From Carallia brachiata (taxonomy: Eukaryota > Streptophyta > Magnoliopsida > Malpighiales > Rhizophoraceae), in NCBI GenBank assembly GCA_021464245.1, contig JADCRB010000025.1, positions 5,025,903-5,089,902 of the forward strand: a DNA stretch of 64,000 nt, read 5' to 3'. This document shows positions 38,401-50,159 of this stretch, piece after piece. Within the stretch, counting starts at the first letter, position 1; each line of letters starts with the position of its first letter. The position numbers and the translations under genes are program-made. The notes under the pieces were generated by a model, which made no database searches, was not told where the DNA came from, and saw only the letters and a list, made by a program, of their open reading frames with translations.

Positions 38401-40740
38401 AGACCGTACCCGAGCCCACGTTCTACATAGCTTTTCTCTTGTTGAAGTGGAATACAAGAAGTGCTGGTGGAAATTTTTTTAAGAAAAATAAGCCCAATGA
38501 AATTGCTGCTTTTTATTTATATTTTTATTTATTTATTTATTTATTTATTTTTGGCTTTAGCGTCCCGGGATCAGATAGTGAGACAAAATCAGTGAAGATG
38601 TCCATGTGCATTTCCAAAATCTAATGGTTAATATGACAAGTTCGTGCATGAACCCACATTATGAGACTTCATTGATAATTACATTTGGTTAGAACCAATG
38701 TATGTTGAGCACATGAAGCATTATTGAGAGATTACTTTTATTTAGAAACCATTCTAAAACTAACCATCTTAGATCATCTCACCTTAGCCAGGATGACCAA
38801 CCATCCTTGAGAAAGAGATAGAGTCGGGAGTTCTGACTTTTGGCTATTCTGAAAAAAAAAAAAAAAAAAATCCACTAATGTGGGTTTCGAGACTTTATCC
38901 TTTGGGGTGTACAACATTCTGTGTAATGTTCTTTGGCCTGCTACTCCTCTGTGTCATAATACTTAAAAATCTAATTAATAATTATTTTTGTGTTAAAACA
39001 AAAAACAAAGAAGGAATTTTTAAAACTTAATCATTTCGAGAAACAATCATTTTGTAGCATTAGTGACTTTGAGTTTTGTAACATCTTTTAAGAGGTTGGT
39101 GCAATTTCTTTCATAGAAATGGCAGTAATATTAGTGTCATCAAGAACATAAAATATGTTCCCACCCATGTTCGATTTAGAGAGCTGAATATAATCATCCC
39201 AAATATGCGTAGGACCTATAATTAATTAGGCAATCAAAAGCTTGAAGACAGCAACCATTTTGGAGAAGATCGCACATAAAACATATAATACATGACAATA
39301 AAAGCCTATTCTTTCTTCTTTTTTTTTTGATTTTTTTTAACTATTTTTAAAAAAGTCCATTAAATTATGAATTAAGCAATAGTAAAAATCAGTAAAATGC
39401 ATTATAAGTTGTAAAATCTCATTTTAATTGTAACTATGCAGTAGTAAGTTACTAACACGTATGATTGAACAGCGCTGTAAATTGATCGACTGTTTTACCT
39501 TTTTAGTTGCCCCTTCCCACAATTTTTCAGATAAAGGGCCTGAAGGCAATTGATAGTAATAAAATAAAGGAAAAAGTTTCTCATATCCACTCTAAAGCCA
39601 GAATATAATTGTTTATTAATAAAATATAATTATATTATTACTTTTTAAAAAAATTTATTTTTTAAAAAAATATTTAAAAAAATTAACACATATTATATAA
39701 TATCTATATTTTAAATTTTAAAATAAAATATATCTAATTTTAAATTTAAATTTTATTATTTAATATTTTATCAATTTAGTTATATTTTATAAAATTTTGT
39801 TGTTTCAATAAAATTGCACATTCAGATTGCAATTTCGAGATCTGAAACCGTGCTCTAAAATGAAAAGACTCTGCAAGTTGAGAATCAACGTGTGCCGCCA
39901 AGGAAGGCTAGGTTGACACCTAGCATCGAGCCATAATACACAAATCTTGGCAGGATTGCGTGAAAGGAATCTAAAGCAGTCTACGAGAAGCTTATCTTCT
40001 TCGGATTGGAGCAGAGATGGACGATGGAAGGGTTCATAAATAGCATTTGTTTAACTACATACGGAGCTTTGGTAGATTCTTGTGTTGGGTTGTTACTTTT
40101 TTCGTATTCCAATACTGTGTAAAAACTCATAGGTGAGTCAGAATTCCACGTGCTCCTGGAGACTGTCCCCCCCCAGCCCCTCTTTCTTCAATGCCATGTT
40201 TTTTTTGTTTTTTTTTACTCAACAGCGCCTCTCCAACCATAAATTCCCTTCCTTCAAAAAAAAAAAAAAAAAAAAGTAATTAGTAATAACCAAAAAATTT
40301 TATAGCATTGCAAACCGTCGGTGCGTGTGGACAGGCATGATATATACTGTTTCATCATAAAAATATATTAAATTTAAAAAAATTATTATTATATTAATTA
40401 TATATTTTTTATGTATTTTATTAGACATATAATCTTATTCAAACAATAATAAATAATAAAATTATTTTATTAAATATTATTTAATAATTTATTTATTTTT
40501 TAAATGAATTGAACTATTTAAACAACTCCATCATTTTATTGTTGTAGAAGCCAACCTGTGAAATCAAAAAACAATTTTGCATTGCATCTCCTCTCTCTAG
40601 CCCAGTCTCTATCCCTGAAAAGGGCGAATACTGTTAAAAGAGCCATATTCAATTCGAAGTATCGAAAAAGACCAACATCAAAGTGAAAAGATTGCTAGCT
40701 TGGCTTGAAATCAAACAGATATTTTTAAGTCGTTATTATC
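35452..40740. other. Gene-free AT-rich intergenic DNA
   Basis: This holds a tandem duplication of about 80 bp at 37411-37571, a related AT-rich element near 39590-39860, a (TTTA)n run near 38525-38550, and poly-A tracts. Several GC-richer patches (36590-36690, 38200-38420) have open frames without recognisable domains. I see no supported gene. Confidence 0.55.
37411..37571. repeat. Tandem duplication, about 80 bp, in an AT-rich element
   Basis: Two adjacent copies share cattttatcaattt and aaattga(c/t)aatta(a/g)t, each preceded by a run of aaataaaa and tatttattttt. The segment ends near an aaaccgcactctaa motif. The element near 39590-39860 ends with a similar gaaaccgtgctctaa, so both may belong to one MITE family. 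Confidence 0.65.
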
Positions 40741-40750
40741 GACAAGATGG

Positions 40751-41961
40751 ATGGAATCAAAGCGGGTGGTGGTGGTGGGAGAGTGGGCGCTGGTGAAGAA
40801 GATGGGTGATGGAATGCAATGCAGTGACCATCCTTACAGAACTAATCCAGGTGGTATTTGTGCTTTCTGCCTTCAAGAAAAGCTTGGCAAGTTGGTGTCT
40901 TCCTCTTTCCCTCTGCCTATTCGTGGCTCTTCTTCGTCTTCATCTTCTACTCCTTATAAATCTGATGCTGGTAGCGTTGGCGTTCGTGGTGGCGGTAGCA
41001 ACAACGGAGCCACTTCACTATCACTGGTGGTCCATCCCACAGCAGCAAAATTTAGGGATGAAAACATTCAGTTTCAAAATAACTACACAAAGAGGGCCAA
41101 CATCCCTTTTCTTTTGGCCAATAAGAAGAAAATCGTTATGGCATCATCAGCAGAAATCGTGATATAGTTTATAAGAGAAGCAAATCTACTACTACTCCCG
41201 GGAGAAGACATTCCTGGACTGCTGATTACAGTGAAAAAGCTTTTTGCCCCAGAAAGAGAGGTGGGTTTTGGTCATTATTCCTTTATCTTTCTTCCTCCAA
41301 GAATATCACTTGCAAAAAAACAGAAAAGGCACCATCTTTGACCACAACAGCAACCAATAGTACCACTGTGAGGCCAGAGGAGAAGTGCAACCTGGGATCT
41401 TTCTTGTCAAATAAAGGACATGTTAATGTGGTGGTGGTGGAGGACGATGATGATAGTCCAAACAGCCAAGCCACCGCTTCTGCCTCATCCTTTGAGAGAA
41501 AGGTTTCAAGATCCAGATCTGTTGGGTGTGGGAGCAGAAGCTTTTCTGGCGATTTTTTCGAGAGAATCTCAACTGGGTTTGGAGATTGCACTCTTAGGAG
41601 AGTTGAGTCACAAAGAGAATGCAAACCAAAGGTAGCAGCAGCCGCCTCTAACATGAAAGAAAGGGTCAAGTGTGGAGGTATCTTTGGTGGGTTTAACATA
41701 ACTTCTTCATCTTCATCCTCCTCATCATCATCTTACAAGATTTCATCGTCTGCCGAAGAAATGAATGGGAAAGCAACAGCTGGGCCACTTTCTCGTGGCA
41801 GGAGTACTAAGAGTTGGGGTTGGGCTCTTGCTAGCCCCATCAGAGCTTTTACTAAGCCTTCTTCAAAGGATGGGAAGAGAGACATTGTTAGAGAAGCTTC
41901 CAGTAAAAATGGTCCTCCAAACTTGGCTGCCATCCCTCCTTTGTTAGCTGTGAGAGGCTAG
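40751..41961 (+). CDS. Uncharacterised plant protein with N-terminal Cys motif (OCTOPUS/DUF740-like), apparent frameshift
   Basis: The gene is a single exon in two frames. The first frame (40751-41167) contains CSDHPYRTNPGGICAFC, LQEKLGKLVSSSFPLP and a Ser run. The second frame (open from about 41122 to the stop at 41959-41961) continues IVYKRSKSTTTPG, RKRGGFWSLFLYLSS, basic Ser-rich segments and a C-terminal GWALASPIRAF ending LLAVRG. The Cys-rich start, FCLQEKLGKLV motif and GWALASPIRAF tail resemble small relatives of the OCTOPUS/DUF740 family, which includes membrane-associated proteins of phloem development. The function here is inferred only from that resemblance. The likely start is the ATG at 40802, 17 codons after the first in-frame ATG. 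The frames are joined only by a net shift of -1 or +2 near 41125-41167, so the gene is either broken or carries a sequence error. Confidence 0.8.
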
Positions 41962-43035
41962 AGCACAGCTTGGGGCTGTTGGGCTATAGTAAACAGAGTA
42001 AAATGGTCATTACTTTGTTGATTTCTCTGTTTTATCGTTCTTGGACTAAGTCTCAACAATCATCAGTAATGTTAGAGTTCTTTTTTTTCTTCATTTCTTT
42101 TGGATTTTATGGTCATATCTGCAAAATATTATCTTCTGAACATCGTTTCTAATGTGGCATTGAAAATTGAGGGCCAAGGCGAGCCTTGGTGTTAAGTGTC
42201 CTAAAAAATCGAATAGTAAGTGAGTGATGAAATATCATTAGGCTTCCAGTGAGTCTGGTTAGTCATGAATTGCTTGTTTGCTTGTAGACGAAGAAGAAGA
42301 AATCATGCCAATTGTTTTCTTCTTATCTCTCTCTCTCTCTCTTTGTTTTTTTTTTTTATTTTGTTTCTCATTAATGGAAAAAATGTTCTATTATTTATGT
42401 ATCAGTATTAGGAAGATCTTTTAGCTTGGATCCTATCATGGGCATACATGTTTTGGACTATCGGTCACATTGGGTCAGCAACGTACCATATGAATTATGA
42501 TTTTACACCCTGATATCATTTCACTGCTTTTGCCTTCTTTTGACAAAGCCATCTTCATTATTTGAAGGTGTTAGAGTTAGATTCAGATTTAGATTGTTTT
42601 GCATTTTGATTGATTACATGCCACTGTATCAAAAAGAACAGACAAATTAAAAATTTTGGCAGATCCTATTTGCCAGCTACTTGAACTGCTGTAGAGAAAC
42701 AGTTTGGGGTATTCAATTTTTCACCTACCCGGAAGGACAGCTTTGTGCACGGCTGCGGTCCTTGCGGTTTAGGATCTTCTGGTGTTGTTGATGGACATAT
42801 TCATTCATTAAATTGTTTTGAGTTTTCAGTACTAATCTTATGTAATGCACGTCTCCTGTCCCTTGGAATCTTGACATTCATGAGAAAGCAATAAACTGAC
42901 CGAAAGTTTGTTGCTTCCAAATGATGCTAATTAGTAATTGCTCCCAGTCTCCCACCATCCTTTTTTAACCCTCTTTGTTAGTGTTCTACGCCAACAAGGC
43001 AGCTTTCTTTTTTTTCCCTACCTGTCTATTGCAAT
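41962..43035. other. 3' region of the preceding gene and intergenic DNA
   Basis: This probably contains the 3' UTR of the gene ending at 41961. A (CT)n tract lies at 42328-42342. No other gene is seen. Confidence 0.5.
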
Positions 43036-43438
43036 GTTGTTAAAATCAGCTCGGACCGACCTGTCCGATTAATTGAATCGATGACCGACCTGAGGTCCGA
43101 ACTGATTCAAGGTATTTTTTTATATAAAAATTGGATTGGTCAAAATCGGACCGGTTGGATAGGTTCAAAATAAATCAAAAATTTATAGATTATGATTTGA
43201 CCCTTAATATTTATTTAAACTGTAATTTGAGTTATAAATTTATTTAAAAATTTTAATTTAATTTTAAATTCAATCAAAACTTTTAATTTAGTCTTTAAAA
43301 TTTAAAAAATTAATATTTAATTATTATTTAAAAAAATTATTCTTTTAATTACTTATATATATACCGGTTTAACCGGTTGAATTTTGACTTACTAATATTT
43401 CTGATTCGATGATCGGTCCGGTTCTGACAACTTTAGTT
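43036..43438. mobile_element. MITE with a perfect 9-bp target duplication
   Basis: TATTGCAAT occurs exactly at both flanks, 43027-43035 and 43439-43447. Between them are imperfect inverted ends: gttgttaaaatcagctcgga followed by ccgacc on the left, and on the right gatcggtccggttctgacaac plus a short tail. The interior carries further CCGGTT words and an AT-rich centre. There is no coding frame. An 8-9 bp duplication fits a hAT or Mutator derivative. The patch at 18715-18920 has similar words and may be a decayed relative. Confidence 0.85.
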
Positions 43439-43459
43439 TATTGCAATTGTTTGATGTCT

Positions 43460-44235
43460 TTTTTTTTGTTTTAGTTGAAAGAAAATGTTGTATTAATAGT
43501 CAATATCGTATATAAATTCAACATGAAAGTATCAGAAAAATCTGCTTGAGACAGGAGTACAAGTCGGTAAATGCCTACTAGTGACAGTCCCAAGGACCAT
43601 TACATAACTGAGTACGAGACCCAATTTGACACATCTCACATACAGAAGCAGAAACCGAAATAAGATTAAACCTGGCCAAAATCGAGGTAGTAGACAAATT
43701 TGTGTTATTCTGACAAAAGTGCTTATACCAGTATGTACCGCACTTCGACGGACTTTATATGCTTGCCCCAACTTCCAACGGATTGGGTTCCTACCAAAAA
43801 ATAATAATAATCGATATATGCCTAAAGTCATCACCTCTGCCGCCAAATCCTCCGTTGTCATGCCGATCCGGGAGCCTTTGCATTGTTCAAAGCTCGCTGA
43901 TGGAGAGTGGTTGTCGTCGGCGAGAGCCGCCGGGGCCGTGCTATTCGACTTCAACACGGCGATTGGGCACTGATGCTGTCGATGATGTCGTTCACTGGTG
44001 GGGTGTTCCTGGCTGTCGTCGCCAGGCTAGCAATTGTTGGTTCATAAAACCTAATGTCTGCCTCAAATTGGTTTTCAAAGGAAATGTCGATGATGTTGTT
44101 CAACGGAGACGAAATTTGTTGGCGACGGCAGAGCTTCGGGCCGGGTTGTACTACAATCTTTTTTTGTTTTGGGTGTCAACACTAAAAATCCTAATTTTCT
44201 TAAACTGAAATAGGGGAAAAAAAAAAAACAACAAA
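43460..44235 (-). mobile_element. Probable truncated LINE-type retroelement remnant
   Basis: On the minus strand the segment ends ttaatacaacattttctttc, followed by an A-rich tail (aaaacaaaaaaaaa) at 43459-43475, as for retroposed sequence. Within it a frame begins MTTEDLAAEVMTLGI (from about 43860 downward), which resembles the start of plant LINE ORF1 proteins. No reverse transcriptase is present. The poly-A tail is seen directly; the LINE assignment is inference. Confidence 0.45.
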
Positions 44236-44269
44236 CAAACAAACAAAAGTTTGGTCGGACAAACTTCAA

Positions 44270-45284
44270 ACCATTAATGGATCAAACTGAGATAGATGAA
44301 AGTATAGCATAAATTTTCAATAACTTTGCTTTTTTTTTTTTCTACATGCATCAAATACAGAAATATTTTGTTTTACAGATTTAACACCACAGCTAAACAG
44401 TAAAAAATATTTTATTTTTTTAAAAAAATTTGTCTCCAAAAATATTTAATAAAAATAACTTATAGTGTTCAATGTTACGCCTCACTAATAATCGAACAGT
44501 TTCCTTCACCCTATTGGGGCCTTACTAATTGGGCTTCATTGGCCTCCTTGCATTGATGATGGGTCAATCTGGGCTCCTAACTAAACAACAAAGGCCAACT
44601 TTGCACCTTTTTCTTATTTTCGATTTAATCAGGGAGGGGAGAAATTTTTGAGAGTGAGAATGATTTGATCTCTCATATTAATCAGTTTGGGTAGTTGGAG
44701 TTTAAATTTAATTAATTTTGATATGTATAGCCTTCAGCTTTCCTTACTTACCAAAAAAAAAAAAAAAGAAATTTTTAAGAGTGAGGTGGTAGTCACAACG
44801 GCAACAATCGACCAAAGAAATTTTTACAAGTGAGGTTTAAAATCTCAACTCTTTTAATCCCATCCAAGTCTTATATTTAATAAATAGCCACTAGGGTATA
44901 TGGTTGAGACTTATTTTTTTGGCCGTGTAACTTGCACTGGAGGAGTTTAATTTATAGTTACTGTAACGACAAGTCCAAAACAGTTCTATGAAAAGCATAG
45001 CTAGTGCTTTTCGCTCTCGCATAACCATACTAATAAATGACTCGATAGTTCCTACATTGCTTTAGAGAAATCTTGAACAACCACAACAACTAGAGTTAGG
45101 TGACATAATCTTAAAGGGTACATATATAGAGTTCATATAAATACACAATCAACTTAATAACATTTTATTTTTTTTTTTCTTATTTTCTTGAATCCCACTT
45201 AAAAGTTCACAAGTTACAATCATTATTGGCACTTTGATCAACACTTGACCACCAACAACATAGAAAGTCTCGTAAATCTAGTTT
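44270..45284. other. Intergenic DNA and 3' side of the LEA gene
   Basis: AT-rich sequence with no recognisable gene. The segment just below 45285 is the likely 3' UTR of the LEA gene. Confidence 0.5.
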
Positions 45285-47002
45285 CTAGTGTGGCTTAACC
45301 CTACGGTTTAATAGCACTTTCCGCAGCTCCACTGGATCAATCTCAGCCGTGCAATTAGCTGGCCTGTAGTATCCAGTGATGGGATCTGGGGCCCAAGCAT
45401 TAGAGTTCCCGAGGTCTTCTTTAATCATAACCTTCTCTTCCACTTTACCCACCATAGCTCTCCTAGGCCCTCCCGTGCCAAAGCCTACCGACGTAGCCCC
45501 TTGTGGGGCTGCCGCGTAGCCTCTCCTGCGTGCACGCCAGCCAAAGTTTGTTTTTACTCACATTTCAAACAAAAGTTACAGAACAAATTTCCGATGTGGT
45601 AGAGCATGTTTTGCGGTCACTAATGCATGCTTTTAAAGCAAACAATTTTTTTTGAACCAATTCTTTAAAAAGCAAACAATTTTAGGTCACCCAATTCTTT
45701 TGTTAATTAATTAATCTTTAGCTTAAAGTAAGAAAATTAATTAGAACCCTTTGATCAATTATTTTATACATAATTAAATTATTTCAGATTTGATTGACGG
45801 ACTAGGTTGTATGAATACCTTAACAATTAATGTGGACAAAACTAATTTAACAAAATAAAAATAATAAAAGGAAGTTTTTTTTTATTCCAACCCTCCCTTC
45901 TTTGAAAATTTAATTGGAGAGCCAAATTGGAAAGAACAAAGTTTAACAAAAAAAAAAAATGATTACTTCATTTAAATAATTTTAAAATAGTTAAAAAATA
46001 AAAAAAAATTAAAAAATTAAAAAATAATATCACGCTACTATATTTTTAATAATATTGGGCTACCATATTTTATTAAAGAGTACACCATCTACTTCTCATA
46101 TTATTAAACAACTTCTTAATATGGTGCAATATTATTAAAAATATAATGTTATGATATTTTCTTTTATTTTTTTTTCAAAACTAAGGAAAAATGAAAAAAT
46201 TAAGAAAAAATATTGCACTATCATATTTTTGATAATATAACATCATATTAAGAAGTGACTTGATGACACGCTGTATAGATAATATACTTATTAATAAATA
46301 AATAGTCTAATAATATAAAAATATTAAATTATTCTATAATAAAAACGTTGAAACTAATTTTATAAAAAGAAAAAGTTGTATTTATAATTAAATATTAATC
46401 TAAATATTAAGTACTAATTTGAAATTTTAGTCTTTTCAACATATACAAAGGGCCAGAAATTGTTTTCTCTAGCCTTTAATTAAAAATTTAATATTAAAAA
46501 GAAACCGACAAATACAAATATTTGCGTTGGTCCGTGCATACGCTATTTTGATCTAAAATGCAAATTGGGGTCTATTTAGCACTTGCAAACGTTAAAATTA
46601 ACGAAGAATTTTCTAATGTCTATCGCCATCTTAATTGATAATCATAAACACGCGGAAAACAAGTAATTTTAATAATAATAAGCCATTATGAATAACAGAC
46701 AGACATTTACAGTAAGACACAAAAAAAAAACTGTCAAGTACTTCTAACACAAGTGTTTTGGAACATATTTGTTTGAAACTCTGCGAACTATATTCGGTTC
46801 ACCAATATCTCATCATGGGTTTGTTCATTCAAAAGCTAAACATGAAAAGCTAAGAAATTAATAGAAGGATTCGTTCAGAAAAAAGAAATTGATAGAAGGA
46901 AGAAAAGGTTTATAAAACTGACCGGAAAACACAGAGAAAAAGATGACCACGTTCAGCAATAGAAGATGCAAGAAAGCTGGCGTTGGTGAGAGAGCGAGAC
47001 AT
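45285..47002 (-). CDS. LEA_3 family protein (LEA5 / SAG21-like), two exons
   Basis: Exon 1 is 46923-47002 and exon 2 is 45285-45525, separated by an intron of about 1.4 kb (phase 2, restoring an Arg codon). The product is 106 residues. It starts MSRSLTNASFLASSIAERG, reaches FRRGYAAAPQGATSVGFG, then has a variable basic/acidic middle, and ends with the family signature: WAPDPITGYYRPANCTAEID, then PVELRKVLLNRRVKPH. Length, N-terminal pattern and GYYRP signature match plant LEA5/SAG21 proteins, which are small, mostly mitochondrial-targeted and induced by drought, senescence or oxidative stress. Neither exon is a long open frame, so frame-based searches miss it. The acceptor has a poor pyrimidine tract (ggctggcgtgcacgcag). 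The minus-strand promoter has a TATA-like box and an ACGT element. Confidence 0.88.
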
Positions 47003-47039
47003 TTTTTTATTTTCAGTTTCACAGGATATATTAATATCT

Positions 47040-47074
47040 CTGTGAGTGTGTGTGTGTATATATATATATATATA
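47040..47074. repeat. (TG)n(TA)n microsatellite in the LEA 5' leader region
   Basis: A run of gtgtgtgtgt followed by tatatatatata lies between the LEA TATA-like box and the start codon, so it is probably transcribed as part of the 5' leader. Confidence 0.8.
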
Positions 47075-47173
47075 GAGCTGATCGTGCAGAAGCCAAGCTT
47101 CCGAGATTATACTCTCTCAGGAAGAACAGCCCCGCCGCAGCAGCTGGCTTGCGGCCGCCGCCTCCCTCTCTCT

Positions 47174-47185
47174 TCTCTATATAAA
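47174..47185 (-). promoter_or_regulatory. TATA-like box of the LEA gene
   Basis: TTTATTTATATAG on the minus strand lies about 175 bases before the LEA start codon, beside a pyrimidine-rich leader. The spacing allows a normal 5' leader. Confidence 0.45.
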
Positions 47186-47322
47186 TAAACTGTTTGTAAA
47201 GTAGTGGTGGGTGGTGGTGAAGAAGCGCAAGGTTAGCGCCGCTGTTTTATATGGCAATGCAAATAAACAACAGTGAAGGCTTCGATGTCACCCATTCATA
47301 AAAAGGTCAATATGGGCACTCG

Positions 47323-47331
47323 ACACGTGGC
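47323..47331. promoter_or_regulatory. ABRE / G-box (ACACGTGGC) upstream of the LEA gene
   Basis: ACACGTGGC lies about 140 bp beyond the TATA-like box, on the promoter side of the LEA gene. CACGTG with a GC extension is the classic ABA-response element bound by bZIP factors. For an LEA gene this placement is plausible; function is inferred. Confidence 0.55.
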
Positions 47332-47419
47332 TTCACGGACGCAACGACCAACACATACTTGATGTGATTTTCGATCACCGAACATGTTGAAGCCCAAAAA
47401 AACAAATTTTAACGCCAAC

Positions 47420-48840
47420 GCCTGTTGTTGTTCGAATGGCAAGAGTGTTCGATTTACCACAAGTAAAATTTTGAATTAAAATTTTATGTATAAAAATATA
47501 AGTATCAGAAGTTGAATATTTACTCAATTAATTGAATAAAGTACTTCTCAACTAGTAGATTAAAGTTTAAATTTTATTTACTTTCATTTCCACTTTTTCG
47601 ATGTTCCATAAGATTTATTATAGACAAATAAAAAATAAAAAAACAAGTGTTAAGAAAATTTATTTCTGTTTTTTTTAGTCAACTTTAAATTAATGAAATT
47701 TAATGTAATTTTTAGATATCAAAAATCTAATAAAAAAAGCACTTTAATATAAGAATGTGGTCTTAAATTGTTTGAAACGTCACCAATTAACTATTTAGAT
47801 ATACAATATCCTATTTACTGGTACTTCTTATTTTTATTTATATTTTTATAATATAATTTATTTATAATTTAATAATAAAAAATTTTTTTTTAATTTTTAT
47901 TATAAATAAATATTATTTATTATTTAATATAAAATTGTACATAAATTATATTCAATAAAAATAATCAAATTAAAAATTCTCGTTATTTTATACATTTTTT
48001 TTATTGGGAGCCCCGTTATTGGGCGAAGAGGAGGAACTTAGGATTCATTAACAATATAGTCTTACTCATAGTATAATGCAAATACATGAAAAGACGCATT
48101 AAATAACTGTGTTACTTTAATTGTCTCTGATTGTACCTTCGAAGGCTTCCTCGCTTTATTAGATTCTTGACCTAACATTATTTAGGTATCCAACAACGCC
48201 ATCCACAAGGACAACAGTGTAATAAATATGTTTTAGTAGACTTTAATTACATAGTTTTAATTCTCTTATTTAAAAATTTTAATAATTTATTATTTTTTTT
48301 TTTATTTGTTAGTTTAATTGACGGTGACGAAGTTAGGTAGATATATAACGTACCTTTTTTGCTTTTTTTGAGAAAAGGTGGATAACGTACTTGAATGCCG
48401 GTAACAGTTTCTTCATTAATGTTCGTCATATTTTATTCAACGGTGGCATCATTACAATTTCCTGGGCAGCCGGCACCATTAGTGTGAACTGCGTTCATAT
48501 AACACTGAAAAAGGTGTCTTCGGATTAGGAGTGATGTGAGAAGAAAGTAACAACAAAGAAAATATAAAAAATAAAAAAAAAAATTTATAGTTATTCGAGA
48601 ATACGCTAGAATTAAACAAGAAAAAAATAATTAAAAAATAAATTTTTAATTTAGACATGATAAGAAAATTAAGAGAAAAAAATTTATACGTATGAAATGA
48701 CATTTTGACTTATATAAAAAAGTATTATAATTGTTAAGAGTAAAGATAATTAAGTAATTTTGATAGTCAAAGTCATTAACTAGTCCCTCAGATTCTATTT
48801 TTCTCACCAAAAAGATGAGAAGTGAACAGTATCTTGTAGG
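47420..48840. other. Intergenic AT-rich DNA
   Basis: No gene or well-delimited element is seen. Open frames here are short and low in complexity. Confidence 0.5.
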
Positions 48841-49665
48841 GAAAAATTTTTTGAGTAGAGTGTCCTAAATCGTGCTATCATGCACTATAGCTTTGCTATC
48901 GCGCGCCGAGAGTGGGTGTTGGGCTTGTGCTCCGTTTATGGAGCTTTGTCCAACCACCGTGGTTGTTTAGTTCTTGTTTTGGTTTCGTTTTCAGCTTTGT
49001 GATAGGTGGTGGGAGTCCCTGCCTCTCTTAGTTCTCGATCTGATCTCCTGTGATTGGGCAGCGTGTGTGTGGGTGTCGTTTTCTCCCCAGCCTTCCTGGA
49101 CTGTGTCTTTGGTTGGTGTAGTGGTAGGGGAGGGTCGTGTTTTTCTCGTTTCTGTTTTCGTTTTTCTTCGATCAGGCCTTGTGTAGTCGGTGTACAGTGG
49201 TTTTTTTTGGTGGTCTGGCAGCAATGGCGGTCTTGCGGTTCCTATGGGTGAGCTTGGACGCAACGACGGTTCCTTTTTCCTGCGCGATTCTGAGTGCTTC
49301 ATGTGTGATCGGCGTCAGCTTCGAGTAGGGCTTCGTCTTCTATTGTAACCTTATGATGATAATGGCTGGTTGGCAGCCGAGCTCACACCGGCGTGTTGCC
49401 AATGCCAATTTCCTCTGTTCTGCAGGCGACCATGGAGTTGGAGATGGTGCCCTATGGCCTTTGGGTCGTTGCTAATTGGGCTTTATGTCTGGGTTTGTCA
49501 TAATCTATTGTATCCATGTCATGTGTGCTCCCCATTGGGCCTATTAGGATGCTTCATGGTGATTGGGCCTCTGGTGTGTTGTACTGGCTTTGGGTCTAGC
49601 TATGTAATGTGCATGTTTTCTTAAATGAAATAATATTTCTACTGTTAAAAAAAAAGAAAAAGAAA
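48840..49665 (+). mobile_element. Probable non-LTR retroelement fragment, plus orientation
   Basis: This GC-rich, G/T-biased segment stands out from its AT-rich surroundings. It starts near atcatgcactatagctttgc and ends atgaaataatatttctactg followed by an A-rich tail at 49645-49665. Its 5' part shares the order of motifs (an ATAGCTTT/GCTAtcg palindrome, then CGAGAG, then CGTGGTTGTT) with the minus strand of 50160-51012. No intact protein is encoded. Non-autonomous LINE derivation is inferred from the tail and composition. Confidence 0.45.
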
Positions 49666-49797
49666 TTTTTTTTAGTTTTACGAGGTACATTCTTTTCTCA
49701 TAGACAATCCAAACAAGAGAAATTGCAATTTCCAATGAGTTTTTTTTTTTTTCTCTCTCTTTCATTCTCCTTTTTCTCACCTAAACAAACAAGTTGT

Positions 49798-50079
49798 AAG
49801 GCTGTGTTTGGTTTGCTGAAGAAAGTTAGGGAGAGTAAAAAAAATATAATCATTATACCATCATTTTCTTACAATTTTTTCTGTCTCTCAACTTTTTTTT
49901 TTCATCCAAATAACATTTTTTTCACAATTTTTTCTCTTACAAATTACTATTTATTTTTCTTTTTCATCATTTTCTTTCTCATAATTTTCTCGATTTATCC
50001 AAACAACTTTATTTTCTCTTAATTTTCTTTCTCATTCCATTCTTTTCTTCATTTTTCTCTCAATCCAAACACACTATAA
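49798..50079. mobile_element. MITE with GTGTTTGG-type ends
   Basis: The left end gctgtgtttggtttg and the inverse of the right end tatagtgtgtttggattg form short inverted repeats. The 7-bp flank aagttgt is repeated exactly at 49791-49797 and 50080-50086. The interior is T-rich without coding capacity. Such ends are common in small plant DNA elements. Confidence 0.7.
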
Positions 50080-50159
50080 AAGTTGTGTTATTATTATTGT
50101 ATCTCTTATGAATTAAAATTTGAATTTTTCTACGCGAAATTGTTTTTGAACAAAGAGAA

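Noticed and set aside
38147..38419. Minus-strand frame of 90 codons
   Set aside because: No recognisable family or neighbouring exon; kept as unexplained intergenic sequence.
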